A stretch of DNA of 64,000 nt from Methylomagnum ishizawai. Lineage in GTDB: Bacteria > Pseudomonadota > Gammaproteobacteria > Methylococcales > Methylomonadaceae. This document shows, piece after piece, positions 9,432-17,998 of this stretch. The stretch is taken from NCBI GenBank assembly GCA_945861705.1, contig CAMAVM010000001.1, positions 101,187 to 165,186 of the forward strand. The letters are read 5' to 3'. The position numbers and the translations under genes are program-made. The notes under the pieces were generated by a model. The model had not been told where the DNA came from and did no database searches. It saw only the letters and a program-made list of their open reading frames with translations. The first letter of the stretch is position 1; the number at the start of each line of letters is the position of its first letter.

Positions 9432-10400
9432 TCAAGGTGTGGAATTGCGAAGTTTTACACCTTCGGAAATATATTTGACTGTTGAGGCAGGCACTTCTCC
9501 TAATACCGTAAGCTGGGAATCCGCCAAGCTACGGCTCATGGAATTGATTGCTCCCACGGAATGTATCCCCTCAGGAAGTCGGGAATCCGGTGTCGTATTG
9601 GCTTTTTTTGACTCCAGATAAACTGAAACAGAAGCAAAGCCGTCACTTAACAACAGATGATCTACCGGTTGATCGGTTTGATGCAGGGGTTTACGGCTAA
9701 AAAATATTTGCTTGAAACCTAATGGCAAAGCAGTCACCTCAAAAGAGGCATTATTTTCTGATTCTGATGCAGTCGCCGTTACTTTGCTCACCTCAGCGAC
9801 TACCTTATCTTTACTCAGAGGCTGTTTGTTAATCTGCATTTCGGTAAATACCACTTGCTCTAAAACAATACCAGAAAGACCATAAACGATTGCTTTCATA
9901 GGCAAAAACTGTTCTTTGGCTATCCATATTTTTCGGATGTAGCGAAAATCATCTTTGGGCTGGATGGCAACAACGTAGGAGGGCAACATTGCCACATCTT
10001 CCTCACCTACAACCTCAAACTGGTAGCTGGTATCCAGTTCATCCAGGTTTTTCGGGACATCAACAATGAATGAATGCTCATAAGGTCGATGGTCAACAAT
10101 TACCTGTTGGGTCAATTTATACAGGCAAGTGACTTCATCGGAATTTCTGATGATTTCACGCTGAGGGGAATTTAGGGACACCAAGCGTTCTTGCTCTTGG
10201 TTTTTTTCGCTGGTATGAAAGTATTTCATCGCTTCCAGCTTGTCATTCTTTAAAAAAACAACCGTACCCTGATAATTGGATACCTCCATTGCCTTGACCA
10301 TTTTTTGGAGGATTTGTTTGGCCGTCAACGGATTTTCAGCGGCGGAGACTGCACTCATCGCTGCTAACAAAAGGGTAAAGAGAATCCGCACCGCAATCAT
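9432..10400 (-). CDS. mucB: Periplasmic sigma-E regulator MucB/RseB
   Basis: Periplasmic protein that binds the anti-sigma factor MucA/RseA and shields it from DegS-type cleavage until envelope damage is sensed, 322 aa. A signal peptide is visible (hydrophobic FTLLLAAMSAVSA, cut near residue 20). The LolA/LolB-like N-terminal domain contains NYQGTVVFLKNDKLEAMKYF and a later YRFHR-like zone, here RPYEHSFIVD. The smaller C-terminal domain ends LGEVPASTVKYISEGVKLR. Its start overlaps the end of mucA by 4 bp, so the two are translationally coupled. Confidence 0.92.
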   Translation of the reverse strand: MIAVRILFTLLLAAMSAVSAAENPLTAKQILQKMVKAMEVSNYQGTVVFLKNDKLEAMKYFHTSEKNQEQERLVSLNSPQREIIRNSDEVTCLYKLTQQVIVDHRPYEHSFIVDVPKNLDELDTSYQFEVVGEEDVAMLPSYVVAIQPKDDFRYIRKIWIAKEQFLPMKAIVYGLSGIVLEQVVFTEMQINKQPLSKDKVVAEVSKVTATASESENNASFEVTALPLGFKQIFFSRKPLHQTDQPVDHLLLSDGFASVSVYLESKKANTTPDSRLPEGIHSVGAINSMSRSLADSQLTVLGEVPASTVKYISEGVKLRNSTP

Positions 10401-10972
10401 TCCTGACCGTAGGCAGTCACTTTGGCGTAGGGTTGTAACAGAACCTCACCATTGGTGTAGACACTGCTATTGTGAGCTTGCAGATAATCATTAAACTCGG
10501 CGTTTAAGGGCTGGCGACGTTGCTTGAGCTTGTCTGGCTGATTGGCAGAGAATGGTAGCTGTTGACCTGAGACAGCCATTGCGGTTACCGTTTGGTATTG
10601 ATTTCCGGCTGTGTCATCACGTAAGCTTTGACCCACCAATACCGCAGCGACTAGGGTTGATGCCGCCACTGCATACAATTTGCGTTTGGATTGTTTATCG
10701 GTATCTTGGACTTGCGGAGGGTGTTGGGGTTTTAATTGCGGGAGGAAATAAGTGGGTTCTTGCTGAATTTCTTGAAAAACTTGATGAGAAAAATCGCATC
10801 GGACTTGGTAAAACTCATCCGTCTTTAATGCCTGACTAATTGCTTGATACCGACTCATCTTAGCTTTAAGCACCTCATCTGATTGTATTTTTTTCAACAA
10901 ATCCAACGTTTCATCGTGACCCAGCTCACCATCAACAAGCCAGGAAATTTTTTGATTGACTTCATCACGCAT
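10397..10972 (-). CDS. mucA: Anti-sigma-E factor MucA/RseA
   Basis: Single-pass inner-membrane anti-sigma factor that holds RpoE/AlgU inactive, 191 aa. The cytosolic N-terminal domain begins MRDEVNQKISWLVDGEL, the typical start of RseA/MucA sigma-binding domains. One transmembrane helix (about 98-116, LYAVAASTLVAAVLVG) leads to a periplasmic tail that would contact MucB. It lies 12 bp after rpoE and overlaps mucB by 4 bp. Regulated proteolysis of this protein would release the sigma factor. Confidence 0.93.
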   Translation of the reverse strand: MRDEVNQKISWLVDGELGHDETLDLLKKIQSDEVLKAKMSRYQAISQALKTDEFYQVRCDFSHQVFQEIQQEPTYFLPQLKPQHPPQVQDTDKQSKRKLYAVAASTLVAAVLVGQSLRDDTAGNQYQTVTAMAVSGQQLPFSANQPDKLKQRRQPLNAEFNDYLQAHNSSVYTNGEVLLQPYAKVTAYGQE

Positions 10973-10984
10973 CGAACTTCACCA

Positions 10985-11575
10985 TTAATCGAGCAAAGGG
11001 TTTAACTTACTGTCTATCGCCTCACGCGCCCTGAATATGCGCGAACGAACCGTACCTACTGGGCAATCCATCGCCTCTGCAATTTCTTCATAACTCATGC
11101 CTTCAAACTCCCGTAACATAATCGCCACCCGCATTTCTTCCGGTAAATTGTCAATTGCCAACTGGATGGTCTTGACTATTTCTTCACTCAACAATTCCCG
11201 CTCTGGGGTTTCTAAGCCTTGCAATTGCGGCGCATTTTCAACTGCTTCTGCATCTTGCACATCGATATGGTAATCAGAATTTCTTCTTGACCGCGACACC
11301 AGATAGTTTTTTGCCGTATTAATCGCAATACGGTATAACCATGTGTAAAAAGCAGAATCCCCGCGAAAACTCCCTAACGCCCTGTAAGCCTTGATAAAAG
11401 CCTCTTGAGCTACGTCCTGCGCCTCGCTGTGATCTTTAACATAACGATTAACCAGTTGAATAATCTTATGCTGATACCGGATCACCAGAATATCGTACGC
11501 GGATTTATCGCCCTGTTGAACCCGCGATACCAGTTCTTCGTCTAAAAGCTCGATATTTCTGGTGCGGTCGTTCAC
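10985..11575 (-). CDS. rpoE: RNA polymerase sigma-E factor (RpoE/AlgU)
   Basis: ECF sigma factor for the envelope stress regulon, 196 aa from the GTG at 11575. Region 2 is seen in DKSAYDILVIRYQHKI and AQEAFIKAYRALGSFRG. Region 4 is seen in LPEEMRVAIMLREFEGMSYE and CPVGTVRSRIFRAREAI. An upstream in-frame GTG (11668) would add 31 residues, but the sigma-E-type promoter at 11595-11621 lies inside that extension. The 196-aa form also matches AlgU/RpoE length (about 190-195), so the shorter start is preferred. It heads rpoE-mucA-mucB and is divergent from nadB, as in many gammaproteobacteria. Confidence 0.95.
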   Translation of the reverse strand: MNDRTRNIELLDEELVSRVQQGDKSAYDILVIRYQHKIIQLVNRYVKDHSEAQDVAQEAFIKAYRALGSFRGDSAFYTWLYRIAINTAKNYLVSRSRRNSDYHIDVQDAEAVENAPQLQGLETPERELLSEEIVKTIQLAIDNLPEEMRVAIMLREFEGMSYEEIAEAMDCPVGTVRSRIFRAREAIDSKLNPLLD

Positions 11576-11594
11576 TGAGGTTTCAACTATGTAG

Positions 11595-11621
11595 GTAGAC
11601 AGGATTGAGTGGTAAAAGTTC
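11595..11621 (-). promoter_or_regulatory. Sigma-E/AlgU-type autoregulatory promoter of rpoE
   Basis: On the minus strand GAACTT (11616-11621) and TCTAC (11595-11599) are separated by 16 bp. This fits the ECF sigma-E/AlgU consensus (GAACTT, 16-17 bp, TCTRA). It lies about 20-47 bp upstream of the GTG chosen for rpoE, so the leader would be very short. Autoregulation of rpoE/algU from such a promoter is known in Escherichia coli and Pseudomonas. Confidence 0.72.
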
Positions 11622-11761
11622 TCGACTAGAAAAAAATTGCTATCATGCAAAAAACCGCTATTATCCACAAACTAAGCTTGGTAAGCCACAACTTTGGCTA
11701 TCAGGGCTAACAGCCTGTTTATTTTTAAATAATCCGAAATCTTTCCGCCTGTAAATTTAGT

Positions 11762-13360
11762 ATGACTTGTGATACGCATGATGTTCTGATTATTGGCAGC
11801 GGTGGAGCCGGTCTAAGCTTGGCACTGAAATTGGCGGATCATTCGCTAACGGTTGCCGTATTATCTAAATTTGCCCTGACCGCAGGCAGCACATACTACG
11901 CCCAAGGTGGCATATCAGCGGTGTTTGATGCGGAAGATTCCATTGAATCCCATATTGAAGATACCTTGAATGCCGGCGCGGGGCTTTGCGACCCTGAAAT
12001 CGTTAGATTAGCAGTAACTTACGGCAAAAACTCCATCAATTGGCTGCGCGAACAAGGTGTTGTATTTACCGAAGAAACCGTCACGACTGGCGGCACCAAA
12101 TTACATTTAACGCGAGAAGGCGGACATTCGCACCGCCGTGTCGTCCATGCCGCTGATGCGACAGGTAAGGCAGTGTCGCTGTCATTGATTGATCGTGCCA
12201 AAGAACACTCGAACATTACCTTGTTTGAACACCATAATGTCGTCGAATTAATCACGGTTGAAGCAGGAAGCTCAACCAAAAAAGCCGTTGGTGCTTATGT
12301 TTTAGATTCAACAAAACAACAGGTCAAAACTCTTTCCGCCCGTGTTGTGGTCTTAGCCACAGGTGGTGCCAGCAAGGTTTACCTGTACAGCACCAACCCA
12401 CAAAGCGCCACTGGGGACGGCATTGCTTTGGCTTGGCGTGCAGGTTGCCGCGTCAGTAATATGGAATTCATGCAGTTCCATCCAACCTGTTTATATCACC
12501 CCAACGCTGGTTCTTTCCTGATAACGGAAGCAGTGCGCGGTGAAGGCGGCAAATTGGTATTGCCGGATGGCTCGCCGTTTATGCAGCACTTCGATCCACG
12601 CGGCGAGCTTGCACCACGCGATATTGTTGCGCGCGCGATTGACCACGAAATCAAAAAACGCGGTATAGACTGCGTATATCTCGACATCAGCCATAAATCG
12701 GCGGATTTCATTAAGGAGCATTTTCCCAATATTTACGAGCAATGCCTCAAATTTGACATCGACATCACCAAGCAACCGATTCCCGTCGTACCAGCAGCAC
12801 ACTACACTTGCGGCGGGGTAATGACCGACAGCTATGCCCGGACGGACATCGCAAACCTGTATGCAGTCGGCGAGGTCGCCAGTACCGGCCTGCACGGCGC
12901 AAATCGCATGGCGAGCAATTCATTATTAGAGTGTTTGGTTTTTGCTGACCGCGCCAGTGAAGATATTTTGAAAAGACTTGCGGACATTCCTGCACCTCCT
13001 GCCATCCGTGACTGGGACGAATCAAAAGTCAGCAATTCCGACGAAGAAGTCGTGGTTTCGCACAATTGGGACGAACTCAGGCGGTTTATGTGGGATTATG
13101 TCGGCATCGTCAGGACAGACAAACGCCTAGATCGAGCCATGCACCGCGTGGATTTGCTGAAACAGGAAATCGCAGAATATTACGGAAACTTTAGGGTAAC
13201 CAGCGACTTACTGGAACTGCGTAACTTGGTAATTGTGGCGGAATTAATTATCCGCTGTGCTAAATTACGTAAGGAAAGCCGAGGGTTACACTATACCTTG
13301 GATTATCCTGATACCGACGACAGCAAACCACCGCAGAATTCAATCCTGACTCCTGAGTAA
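11762..13360 (+). CDS. nadB: L-aspartate oxidase (NadB)
   Basis: Flavoprotein that oxidises L-aspartate to iminoaspartate, the first step of de novo NAD synthesis, 532 aa. The FAD Rossmann motif GSGGAG is at residues 12-17. Further family segments are [41 protein letters not shown], the conserved AAHYTCGGV, and [20 protein letters not shown]. The C-terminal helical domain with [18 protein letters not shown] is intact. It is divergent from rpoE. nadA and nadC are not in the window. Confidence 0.97.
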   Translation: MTCDTHDVLIIGSGGAGLSLALKLADHSLTVAVLSKFALTAGSTYYAQGGISAVFDAEDSIESHIEDTLNAGAGLCDPEIVRLAVTYGKNSINWLREQGVVFTEETVTTGGTKLHLTREGGHSHRRVVHAADATGKAVSLSLIDRAKEHSNITLFEHHNVVELITVEAGSSTKKAVGAYVLDSTKQQVKTLSARVVVLATGGASKVYLYSTNPQSATGDGIALAWRAGCRVSNMEFMQFHPTCLYHPNAGSFLITEAVRGEGGKLVLPDGSPFMQHFDPRGELAPRDIVARAIDHEIKKRGIDCVYLDISHKSADFIKEHFPNIYEQCLKFDIDITKQPIPVVPAAHYTCGGVMTDSYARTDIANLYAVGEVASTGLHGANRMASNSLLECLVFADRASEDILKRLADIPAPPAIRDWDESKVSNSDEEVVVSHNWDELRRFMWDYVGIVRTDKRLDRAMHRVDLLKQEIAEYYGNFRVTSDLLELRNLVIVAELIIRCAKLRKESRGLHYTLDYPDTDDSKPPQNSILTPE

Positions 13361-13364
13361 TCCG

Positions 13365-13775
13365 CTAACGCGCTTTTAGTAACGCTTCGACATTACGGGC
13401 AGCCGTCTCGCAATCCAGTACAGATTTCTCTACATGCCGTTGCAGAAACAATCCTTTATTAAGTCCGTCTATATCACGTGAAACATATTCATTAAGATAG
13501 TTGCAGTTTTTTTCCATGAGCTGCTCGGCTTGAAGGATAGCTTCATGATCTTTAGCCGCCACATCGCCTTCCTGCATCACCATGACTTCACTGGTCATTC
13601 GGTTTTGCAACCGAAATGCCGCTTCGACGCGCTGTTCAAACTCTTCGCGTGGTTGGTCGTCCGGCCCATACTTTCCTAGTGCAAAAGGCATACATGCCTG
13701 TAGCAATCCTGCGATAACACAAGTAGTAATCCCTACGCAACGTCGGTTTATTAGCAAATTCTTCGTACCTTTCAT
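13365..13775 (-). CDS. Small predicted lipoprotein, unknown function
   Basis: The start was placed at the ATG at 13775. It gives a 136-aa protein with a clear lipoprotein signal: basic start MKGTKNLL, hydrophobic VGITTCVIAGLLQAC with a lipobox-like LQAC. The mature part is polar and helical, with heptad-like stretches such as EEFEQRVEAAFRLQNRMTSEV and RNVEALLKAR. The reading frame stays open 30 codons further upstream, but that extension would bury the signal peptide. It converges on nadB with 4 bp between stop codons. No family was recognised. Confidence 0.65.
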   Translation of the reverse strand: MKGTKNLLINRRCVGITTCVIAGLLQACMPFALGKYGPDDQPREEFEQRVEAAFRLQNRMTSEVMVMQEGDVAAKDHEAILQAEQLMEKNCNYLNEYVSRDIDGLNKGLFLQRHVEKSVLDCETAARNVEALLKAR

Positions 13776-13961
13776 CATTTGCCGCGTATTATGAAGGGCA
13801 ATGGCAATCTTGCCAACAGTTAGTTCTAGGACTCGGTATAAGCGGAGAAGTGCTAAAAAAATCAATAAATTTTCCCCTTGTTTTTATCATTAAACCATTC
13901 TGGGTGTATACTTTTAGCCTGCTTCATACCTATAAAAACTCAACAAAATGGGGTCAACTTA

Positions 13962-15338
13962 ATGGCTGATAAAACAGTTAGCAAATACCTGGTCAACTTG
14001 GAAAAGCACTTTGCTAATGACAATCCAGTATTACTGAACGCAGCAAAAGTGTTCCACGAACTCGATCAAGTTGAATATGACTTGGGATTGATTGAGAACG
14101 AAGAAACCACCGCCAGCAAGTACTCCTGGTGGCCTGTCGTTAGCCTGATTGGTGGCAATTCCACCGCTAAATCGCGCTTTATCAACAGTTATCTGAGTAC
14201 CGATCAGCTACTTTCTGGCATTCAGGCATCCAGCCACAAATTTACGGTACTGCTAAATAGCAACCAAGCCACCCCTGCGACCTTACCAGGAACCGCTCTG
14301 GATGTTGATCATCGTTACCCGTTTTACCAGATCAGCGAGAAAATCGAGCAGTTACAAGAAGGTGAAGGCCGCCGTATCAACTCGTATCTGGAATTAAAAA
14401 CCATTAACAGCGACCGCCTGAAAGGTAAATTGTTTATCGATGCACCGAATGTCAGCGCAACATCGGCCACTCCCGTGATATCGATGTTAACGACCCATAT
14501 TCTCGAAAATTCTGATCTAGTCCTCGTATTTTGTGATGTGTTTGAAACATCTACGTCTCTGATGAATGAGCTGGTGCAACAAATTACCTCACATCAGGAC
14601 ACCAATAAATTTATCTATCTTATTGATGCGCCAGCAGCGACTTTTTACCCCACCAAAAGCAGCGAAATCATCTCCTCCTGGCAACGCAGATTGGCCGACA
14701 TCGGCCTTAATACCGGACAATTTATCCTGCTACCCAACCAGGAACACAGCGTTAATGCTCAAAATACGCCGCAATTTACTGAAATTGATCTGCGTTTAGC
14801 CAATGTTGAACATGATCGATCATACCGGATTCTATACACCTTAGAAAAAAGCATTCATGAAATTGAAAATACCGTCGTTCCTGAGGTTAAAGAAGGCATA
14901 GCTCTTTGGAAAGAACGGGTTAACATGTCCAGCCTTATCATCCTTGGCTCTATAGCGGCACTGATTGTGTTTGCGGAATTACAAATTGGCGTTATTGACT
15001 TGCTGATTGACCCCATTATTGGACCTATAGCCATCCTGGTTATCATTGCTATCATGATGCCCTCGCACTTGATAATGAGCAAGATGCAAGCCAAATTTAT
15101 CGTTAACAAACTTAAGATTCGCCAGAAAGAACTGCATTTGATGGAAAATTTGGGCGAAATGTTTGAATCGAACCTGACCTTTTCGCGAATGTTACTTAAT
15201 TTTTCAGAACCTGCGGGTTGGAATAAGAAAAACAAAGCACGGTTGACCCAACTCTCAGATAAAACCAAAGATTTGGTTCAGGCACTGAATGATAGTTTCA
15301 GCACCTATAACAACCGCAAACCAAATTCTTCTGATTAA
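13962..15338 (+). CDS. Dynamin-like/degenerate GTPase with two membrane helices, unknown function
   Basis: Protein of 458 aa from the ATG at 13962, which has TGGGGTC upstream. The N-terminal half looks like a P-loop GTPase of dynamin type: a hydrophobic beta strand then GGNSTAKSRFINSYL. The Walker A glycine before Lys is replaced by Ala, the usual DxxG is DAPN, and the NKxD position reads LIDAP. Two adjacent hydrophobic helices follow (about residues 322-341 and 346-370), then a helical C-terminal tail. The layout of G domain, paired membrane helices and helical region recalls bacterial dynamin-like proteins, but the missing motif residues suggest weak or no GTP hydrolysis. A membrane protein gene lies 44 bp downstream. 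Confidence 0.6.
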   Translation: MADKTVSKYLVNLEKHFANDNPVLLNAAKVFHELDQVEYDLGLIENEETTASKYSWWPVVSLIGGNSTAKSRFINSYLSTDQLLSGIQASSHKFTVLLNSNQATPATLPGTALDVDHRYPFYQISEKIEQLQEGEGRRINSYLELKTINSDRLKGKLFIDAPNVSATSATPVISMLTTHILENSDLVLVFCDVFETSTSLMNELVQQITSHQDTNKFIYLIDAPAATFYPTKSSEIISSWQRRLADIGLNTGQFILLPNQEHSVNAQNTPQFTEIDLRLANVEHDRSYRILYTLEKSIHEIENTVVPEVKEGIALWKERVNMSSLIILGSIAALIVFAELQIGVIDLLIDPIIGPIAILVIIAIMMPSHLIMSKMQAKFIVNKLKIRQKELHLMENLGEMFESNLTFSRMLLNFSEPAGWNKKNKARLTQLSDKTKDLVQALNDSFSTYNNRKPNSSD

Positions 15339-15382
15339 TTGATACCGATGCAACCTCATTAACTGCCCTAAACTAAGCAATT

Positions 15383-15880
15383 ATGGATACCATAAGAGAA
15401 TACTTAGCGCTATGTTGGTTGAATAACGATCCCTTGGAACTGCCGAGATCGGTAGGTTTGTTCAGAAAAAGCCTGCTCATTTATTTTGTTATCGGCTATT
15501 TGTTACAAGCCAATATGATTGATGACCCTTTCGAGTCACTTTATGAAATCAGCCTACAAACGGTATTAATGTTGGCATTTATCGGCATCATGCTCTTTCT
15601 GAACAAAACCCTTTATGCCTATGTACAAGTCACCACGGCATTCATGTTTAGTGCCAATCTGATCTCGGCATTCGTAGTACCGGTTATGGTGTGGCTGACA
15701 GTATCCGAAGATCTTTACAGTTATTACTTATTTTTCTTATTGTTAGCTTGGTACTACGCGATAGTTTCTTACATCATAAAACGCACCTTGCTTATCAACA
15801 TTGCTGCCAGCATGGTTTTAGCTTTACTCTACTTCATCGCAACTTTCTTGAGTGCTTTTGCGCTTGGGCAGATTTTATAG
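15383..15880 (+). CDS. Polytopic inner-membrane protein, unknown function
   Basis: Protein of 165 aa with four to five predicted membrane segments: SLLIYFVIGYLL, VLMLAFIGIMLFLN, FMFSANLISAFVVPVMVWL, YYLFFLLLAWYYAIVSYII and the terminal INIAASMVLALLYFIATFL. The first 27 residues are cytosolic-like and acidic. The helix spacing vaguely resembles small Yip1-type membrane proteins, but no signature was recognised. It lies 44 bp after the dynamin-like gene on the same strand, so the two may form an operon. Confidence 0.6.
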   Translation: MDTIREYLALCWLNNDPLELPRSVGLFRKSLLIYFVIGYLLQANMIDDPFESLYEISLQTVLMLAFIGIMLFLNKTLYAYVQVTTAFMFSANLISAFVVPVMVWLTVSEDLYSYYLFFLLLAWYYAIVSYIIKRTLLINIAASMVLALLYFIATFLSAFALGQIL

Positions 15881-15922
15881 CCTGATTGTTTGGTTTTGAT
15901 TATCGTTGTTAATCCCTTAAAA

Positions 15923-16435
15923 TCAATTACCCCACCACCGCAAAATCAGCACCAAAACCACATTAGCCAACACCCCTGCCAACACATCATCCAGCATAAT
16001 CCCAAAACCCCCTTGTACGCGCCGATCTGCTACTTTTATCGGCCAGGGCTTGAGGATGTCGAAGAACCGGAATAAAATAAAACCCAGCACCACACCTTGC
16101 CAGCTAAATGGGATAAACCAAAGGGTAATCAAATAACCGGCAATTTCATCCCAAACGATACCTCCAAAATCGTGTTCGCCCAGCTTATCTGCCGCCAACC
16201 CACAAATCCAGATGCCCACAATCGTAACGGCTAGCATTACCAAGCTGTAGAAGATATTCCCCGTTTGCGCCAGCACGCAATAAAGCGGAATTGCCGCCAA
16301 CGTACCGCACGTGCCGGGAGCTTTTTTTGCCAAGCCTGAGCCGAAACCGAATGCCAGGAACAGGATTGGGTCTGACAGGATTTGCTTGGGTGTTAGCCGA
16401 TTTTTGCCGTAATGGGCATTAAGAAAAGTGTTCAA
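15923..16435 (-). CDS. pgpA: Phosphatidylglycerophosphatase A (PgpA)
   Basis: Membrane phosphatase that converts phosphatidylglycerol phosphate to phosphatidylglycerol, 170 aa. Conserved features are FGSGLAKKAPGTCGTLAAIP near the N-terminus and the acidic motif GGIVWDEIAGYLIT in the middle. The family motif GGFGIMLDDVLAGVLAN near the C-terminus carries the catalytic-site aspartates. It overlaps the end of thiL by 17 bp. The thiL-pgpA pair is conserved downstream of nusB in gammaproteobacteria, though here nusB is displaced. Confidence 0.94.
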   Translation of the reverse strand: MNTFLNAHYGKNRLTPKQILSDPILFLAFGFGSGLAKKAPGTCGTLAAIPLYCVLAQTGNIFYSLVMLAVTIVGIWICGLAADKLGEHDFGGIVWDEIAGYLITLWFIPFSWQGVVLGFILFRFFDILKPWPIKVADRRVQGGFGIMLDDVLAGVLANVVLVLILRWWGN

Positions 16436-17393
16436 AACTTTTGACCCCTAATGGTTGAATGTTGCTTGATTTGTTGAGCCGCAATCCCAGTTCGGCTTCG
16501 ATAAAGCCTATTTTAGTGTACGGAAAGGTTACGGCATCAACCTTACCTGGGCTGACGGTAAAGCACAGCTCATAATCGTCCCCGGCAGTCAACGGCATAG
16601 CCCAATCACCTGTGTTTTCGATATAAGCAAGGACTTCTGTCGATAAGGGCAAAGCCTCCCAATCCAGACAAGCACCTACCCGGCTTTGTTCTAGGATATG
16701 CCCCAAATCACCAACCAATCCATCTGAAATATCGATACAGGCATTGGCTATACCGATTAAAGCCTGTCCAAAAACAACTTGTGGCTCAGGCTGGTTAAAC
16801 CGATTTAGGGCAGCATCCGGCTGTTTGCAGTCGTAACCTTGGTTGATTTTTAAACCTAGCCCTGCATCGCCAAGATGCCCCGTTACGCAAATGATGTCGC
16901 CCGGTTTGGCTGTTGAACGCCTGAGTGCTTGTCCTGTAGGCACTAAACCTAATGCCGTCACAGTTAACGTTAACGGGCCGGACGTGGTATCGCCGCCAAT
17001 CAAATCCGCCGAATAACGATCAGCCAAAGCAAAAAAACCGTCGGCAAAGGCTTGCAGCCAGTTTTTATCAACATTAGACAAGGTTAAGGCCAATGTAACC
17101 GCAAGCGGCTTCGCACCCATGCTGGCGAGGTCGCTCAAGTTAACCGCCAATAGCTTATGGCCTAATTGGTAAGGGGCACATCCAGCGAAGAAGTGGACAT
17201 TCTCCACCATCGTGTCGGTGGTAATGGCTAATTCATACCCATTTGGCATGGATAACAAGGCGCAGTCATCGCCTATACCCTGAGCGACAGATGGATTGGT
17301 TGTTTGCCGCTTGAAAAAGCGGTCGATGAGAGAGAATTCGGAAATCAAATTGTCAGTTATAAAATTGATTGATGTAGGGTGCTTTTTATGCAT
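16419..17393 (-). CDS. thiL: Thiamine-monophosphate kinase (ThiL)
   Basis: Phosphorylates thiamine monophosphate to thiamine diphosphate, 324 aa. Signature stretches are GIGDDCALL near the N-terminus, TTDTMVENVHFF, KLLAVNLSDLASMGAKP, DLIGGDTTSGPL and CIDISDGLVGDLGHIL. The ATG at 17393 lies inside a hairpin repeat and gives an unusual MHKKHPTSINFITDN leader. Most ThiL proteins begin at SEFSLIDRFF, so a TTG at 17348 could be the ancestral start. The gene follows the RelE stop codon by only 9 bp, which suggests that it is now expressed with the toxin-antitoxin pair or from within the inserted DNA. Confidence 0.93.
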   Translation of the reverse strand: MHKKHPTSINFITDNLISEFSLIDRFFKRQTTNPSVAQGIGDDCALLSMPNGYELAITTDTMVENVHFFAGCAPYQLGHKLLAVNLSDLASMGAKPLAVTLALTLSNVDKNWLQAFADGFFALADRYSADLIGGDTTSGPLTLTVTALGLVPTGQALRRSTAKPGDIICVTGHLGDAGLGLKINQGYDCKQPDAALNRFNQPEPQVVFGQALIGIANACIDISDGLVGDLGHILEQSRVGACLDWEALPLSTEVLAYIENTGDWAMPLTAGDDYELCFTVSPGKVDAVTFPYTKIGFIEAELGLRLNKSSNIQPLGVKSFEHFS

Positions 17394-17398
17394 CCTAC
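17374..17398. repeat. Short inverted repeat of the GTAGGGTGC family at the thiL start
   Basis: GTAGGGTGC (17374-17382) and GCATCCTAC (17390-17398) form a 9-bp stem with one mismatch around a 7-nt loop. The same sequence family occurs as a longer hairpin at 18263-18307 and in decayed form near 18001-18040. It separates the relE stop codon from thiL and contains the annotated thiL ATG. It may be a dispersed repeat or a weak attenuator. Confidence 0.5.
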
Positions 17399-17402
17399 CA
17401 CG

Positions 17403-17693
17403 CTACGACTTCGACCTTTCCTTCGCTTTATCATAAACGACACTGTTTTCCCGTTTGCCAACGGCGATGACGAATACAATGACATCTTGGTCATCAACTT
17501 CATAAACCAAGCGATAACCAGACGAACGAAGTTTTATTTTGTAAGCGGAATCTAAATCGCGTAATTTATTGGCGGGAATATGCGGATTTTCCAGGCATTT
17601 TTCGAGTTTCTTCTTAAACTGGACTTTAATGCTGTTATCCAGCTTATCCCACTCTTTCTTGGCGCTGGGCAGGAATTTCAGCCTAAAGGTCAT
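17403..17693 (-). CDS. relE: RelE/ParE-family toxin
   Basis: Small basic protein of 96 aa that would act as a ribosome-dependent mRNA interferase of the RelE superfamily. Characteristic features are MTFRLKFLPSAKKEWDKLD at the N-terminus, a central LRDLDSAYKIKLRSSGYRLVYEV with conserved Arg and Tyr residues, and VIVFVIAVGKRENSVVY near the end. Together these give the RelE beta-sheet pattern and the RENSVVY motif of YoeB/RelE relatives. It overlaps the upstream antitoxin gene by 11 bp, the usual coupled type II arrangement. It lies in the accessory block between nusB and thiL. Confidence 0.9.
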   Translation of the reverse strand: MTFRLKFLPSAKKEWDKLDNSIKVQFKKKLEKCLENPHIPANKLRDLDSAYKIKLRSSGYRLVYEVDDQDVIVFVIAVGKRENSVVYDKAKERSKS

Positions 17694-17934
17694 CCAGCGC
17701 TACTTCAATTGCAAATGGCTTTTCGGCTTGCCGTTCCTTTACGATTTTACCGAGTTCATAATCTTCTAATTTTTCCAACAACTGTTCATAAACATCTGCC
17801 GGCACCAAATAAGCGGTAGGCGAGTTATGGTTAAGGATGGCAATCGCTTCGCCTTCCGCCTTATTCAGCAAGGCAGAGGGATTTTTTTTGAGTTCGGAAA
17901 TGCTCGCGCTGAATGAAGCCAGGATTTGTTGCAT
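17683..17934 (-). CDS. Phd/YefM (StbD-like) antitoxin
   Basis: Antitoxin of 83 aa for the adjacent RelE-type toxin. The N-terminal Phd/YefM DNA-binding fold is seen in ASFSASISELKKNPSALLNK, and EAIAILNHNSPTAYLVPADV is the conserved StbD/YafN core. The C-terminus is acidic and would wrap the toxin. Family members repress their own promoter, and a plausible sigma-70 promoter lies 24-51 bp upstream (17958-17985). The pair is probably a self-regulated addiction module. Confidence 0.9.
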   Translation of the reverse strand: MQQILASFSASISELKKNPSALLNKAEGEAIAILNHNSPTAYLVPADVYEQLLEKLEDYELGKIVKERQAEKPFAIEVALDDL

Positions 17935-17957
17935 AAGACACCCAAATATAAGGGCTT

Positions 17958-17985
17958 ATTTTAGTGCTTTATTGGCAATTGGCAA
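17958..17985 (-). promoter_or_regulatory. Putative promoter of the Phd-RelE module
   Basis: On the minus strand TTGCCA (17980-17985) is followed after 16 bp by TAAAAT (17958-17963), about 24 bp upstream of the antitoxin ATG. A direct TTGCCAA duplication overlaps the -35 box and could serve as operator half-sites. Because thiL follows relE by 9 bp with no obvious strong terminator, this promoter may also drive thiL-pgpA. Confidence 0.45.
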
Positions 17986-17998
17986 GGACAAATGTGTT

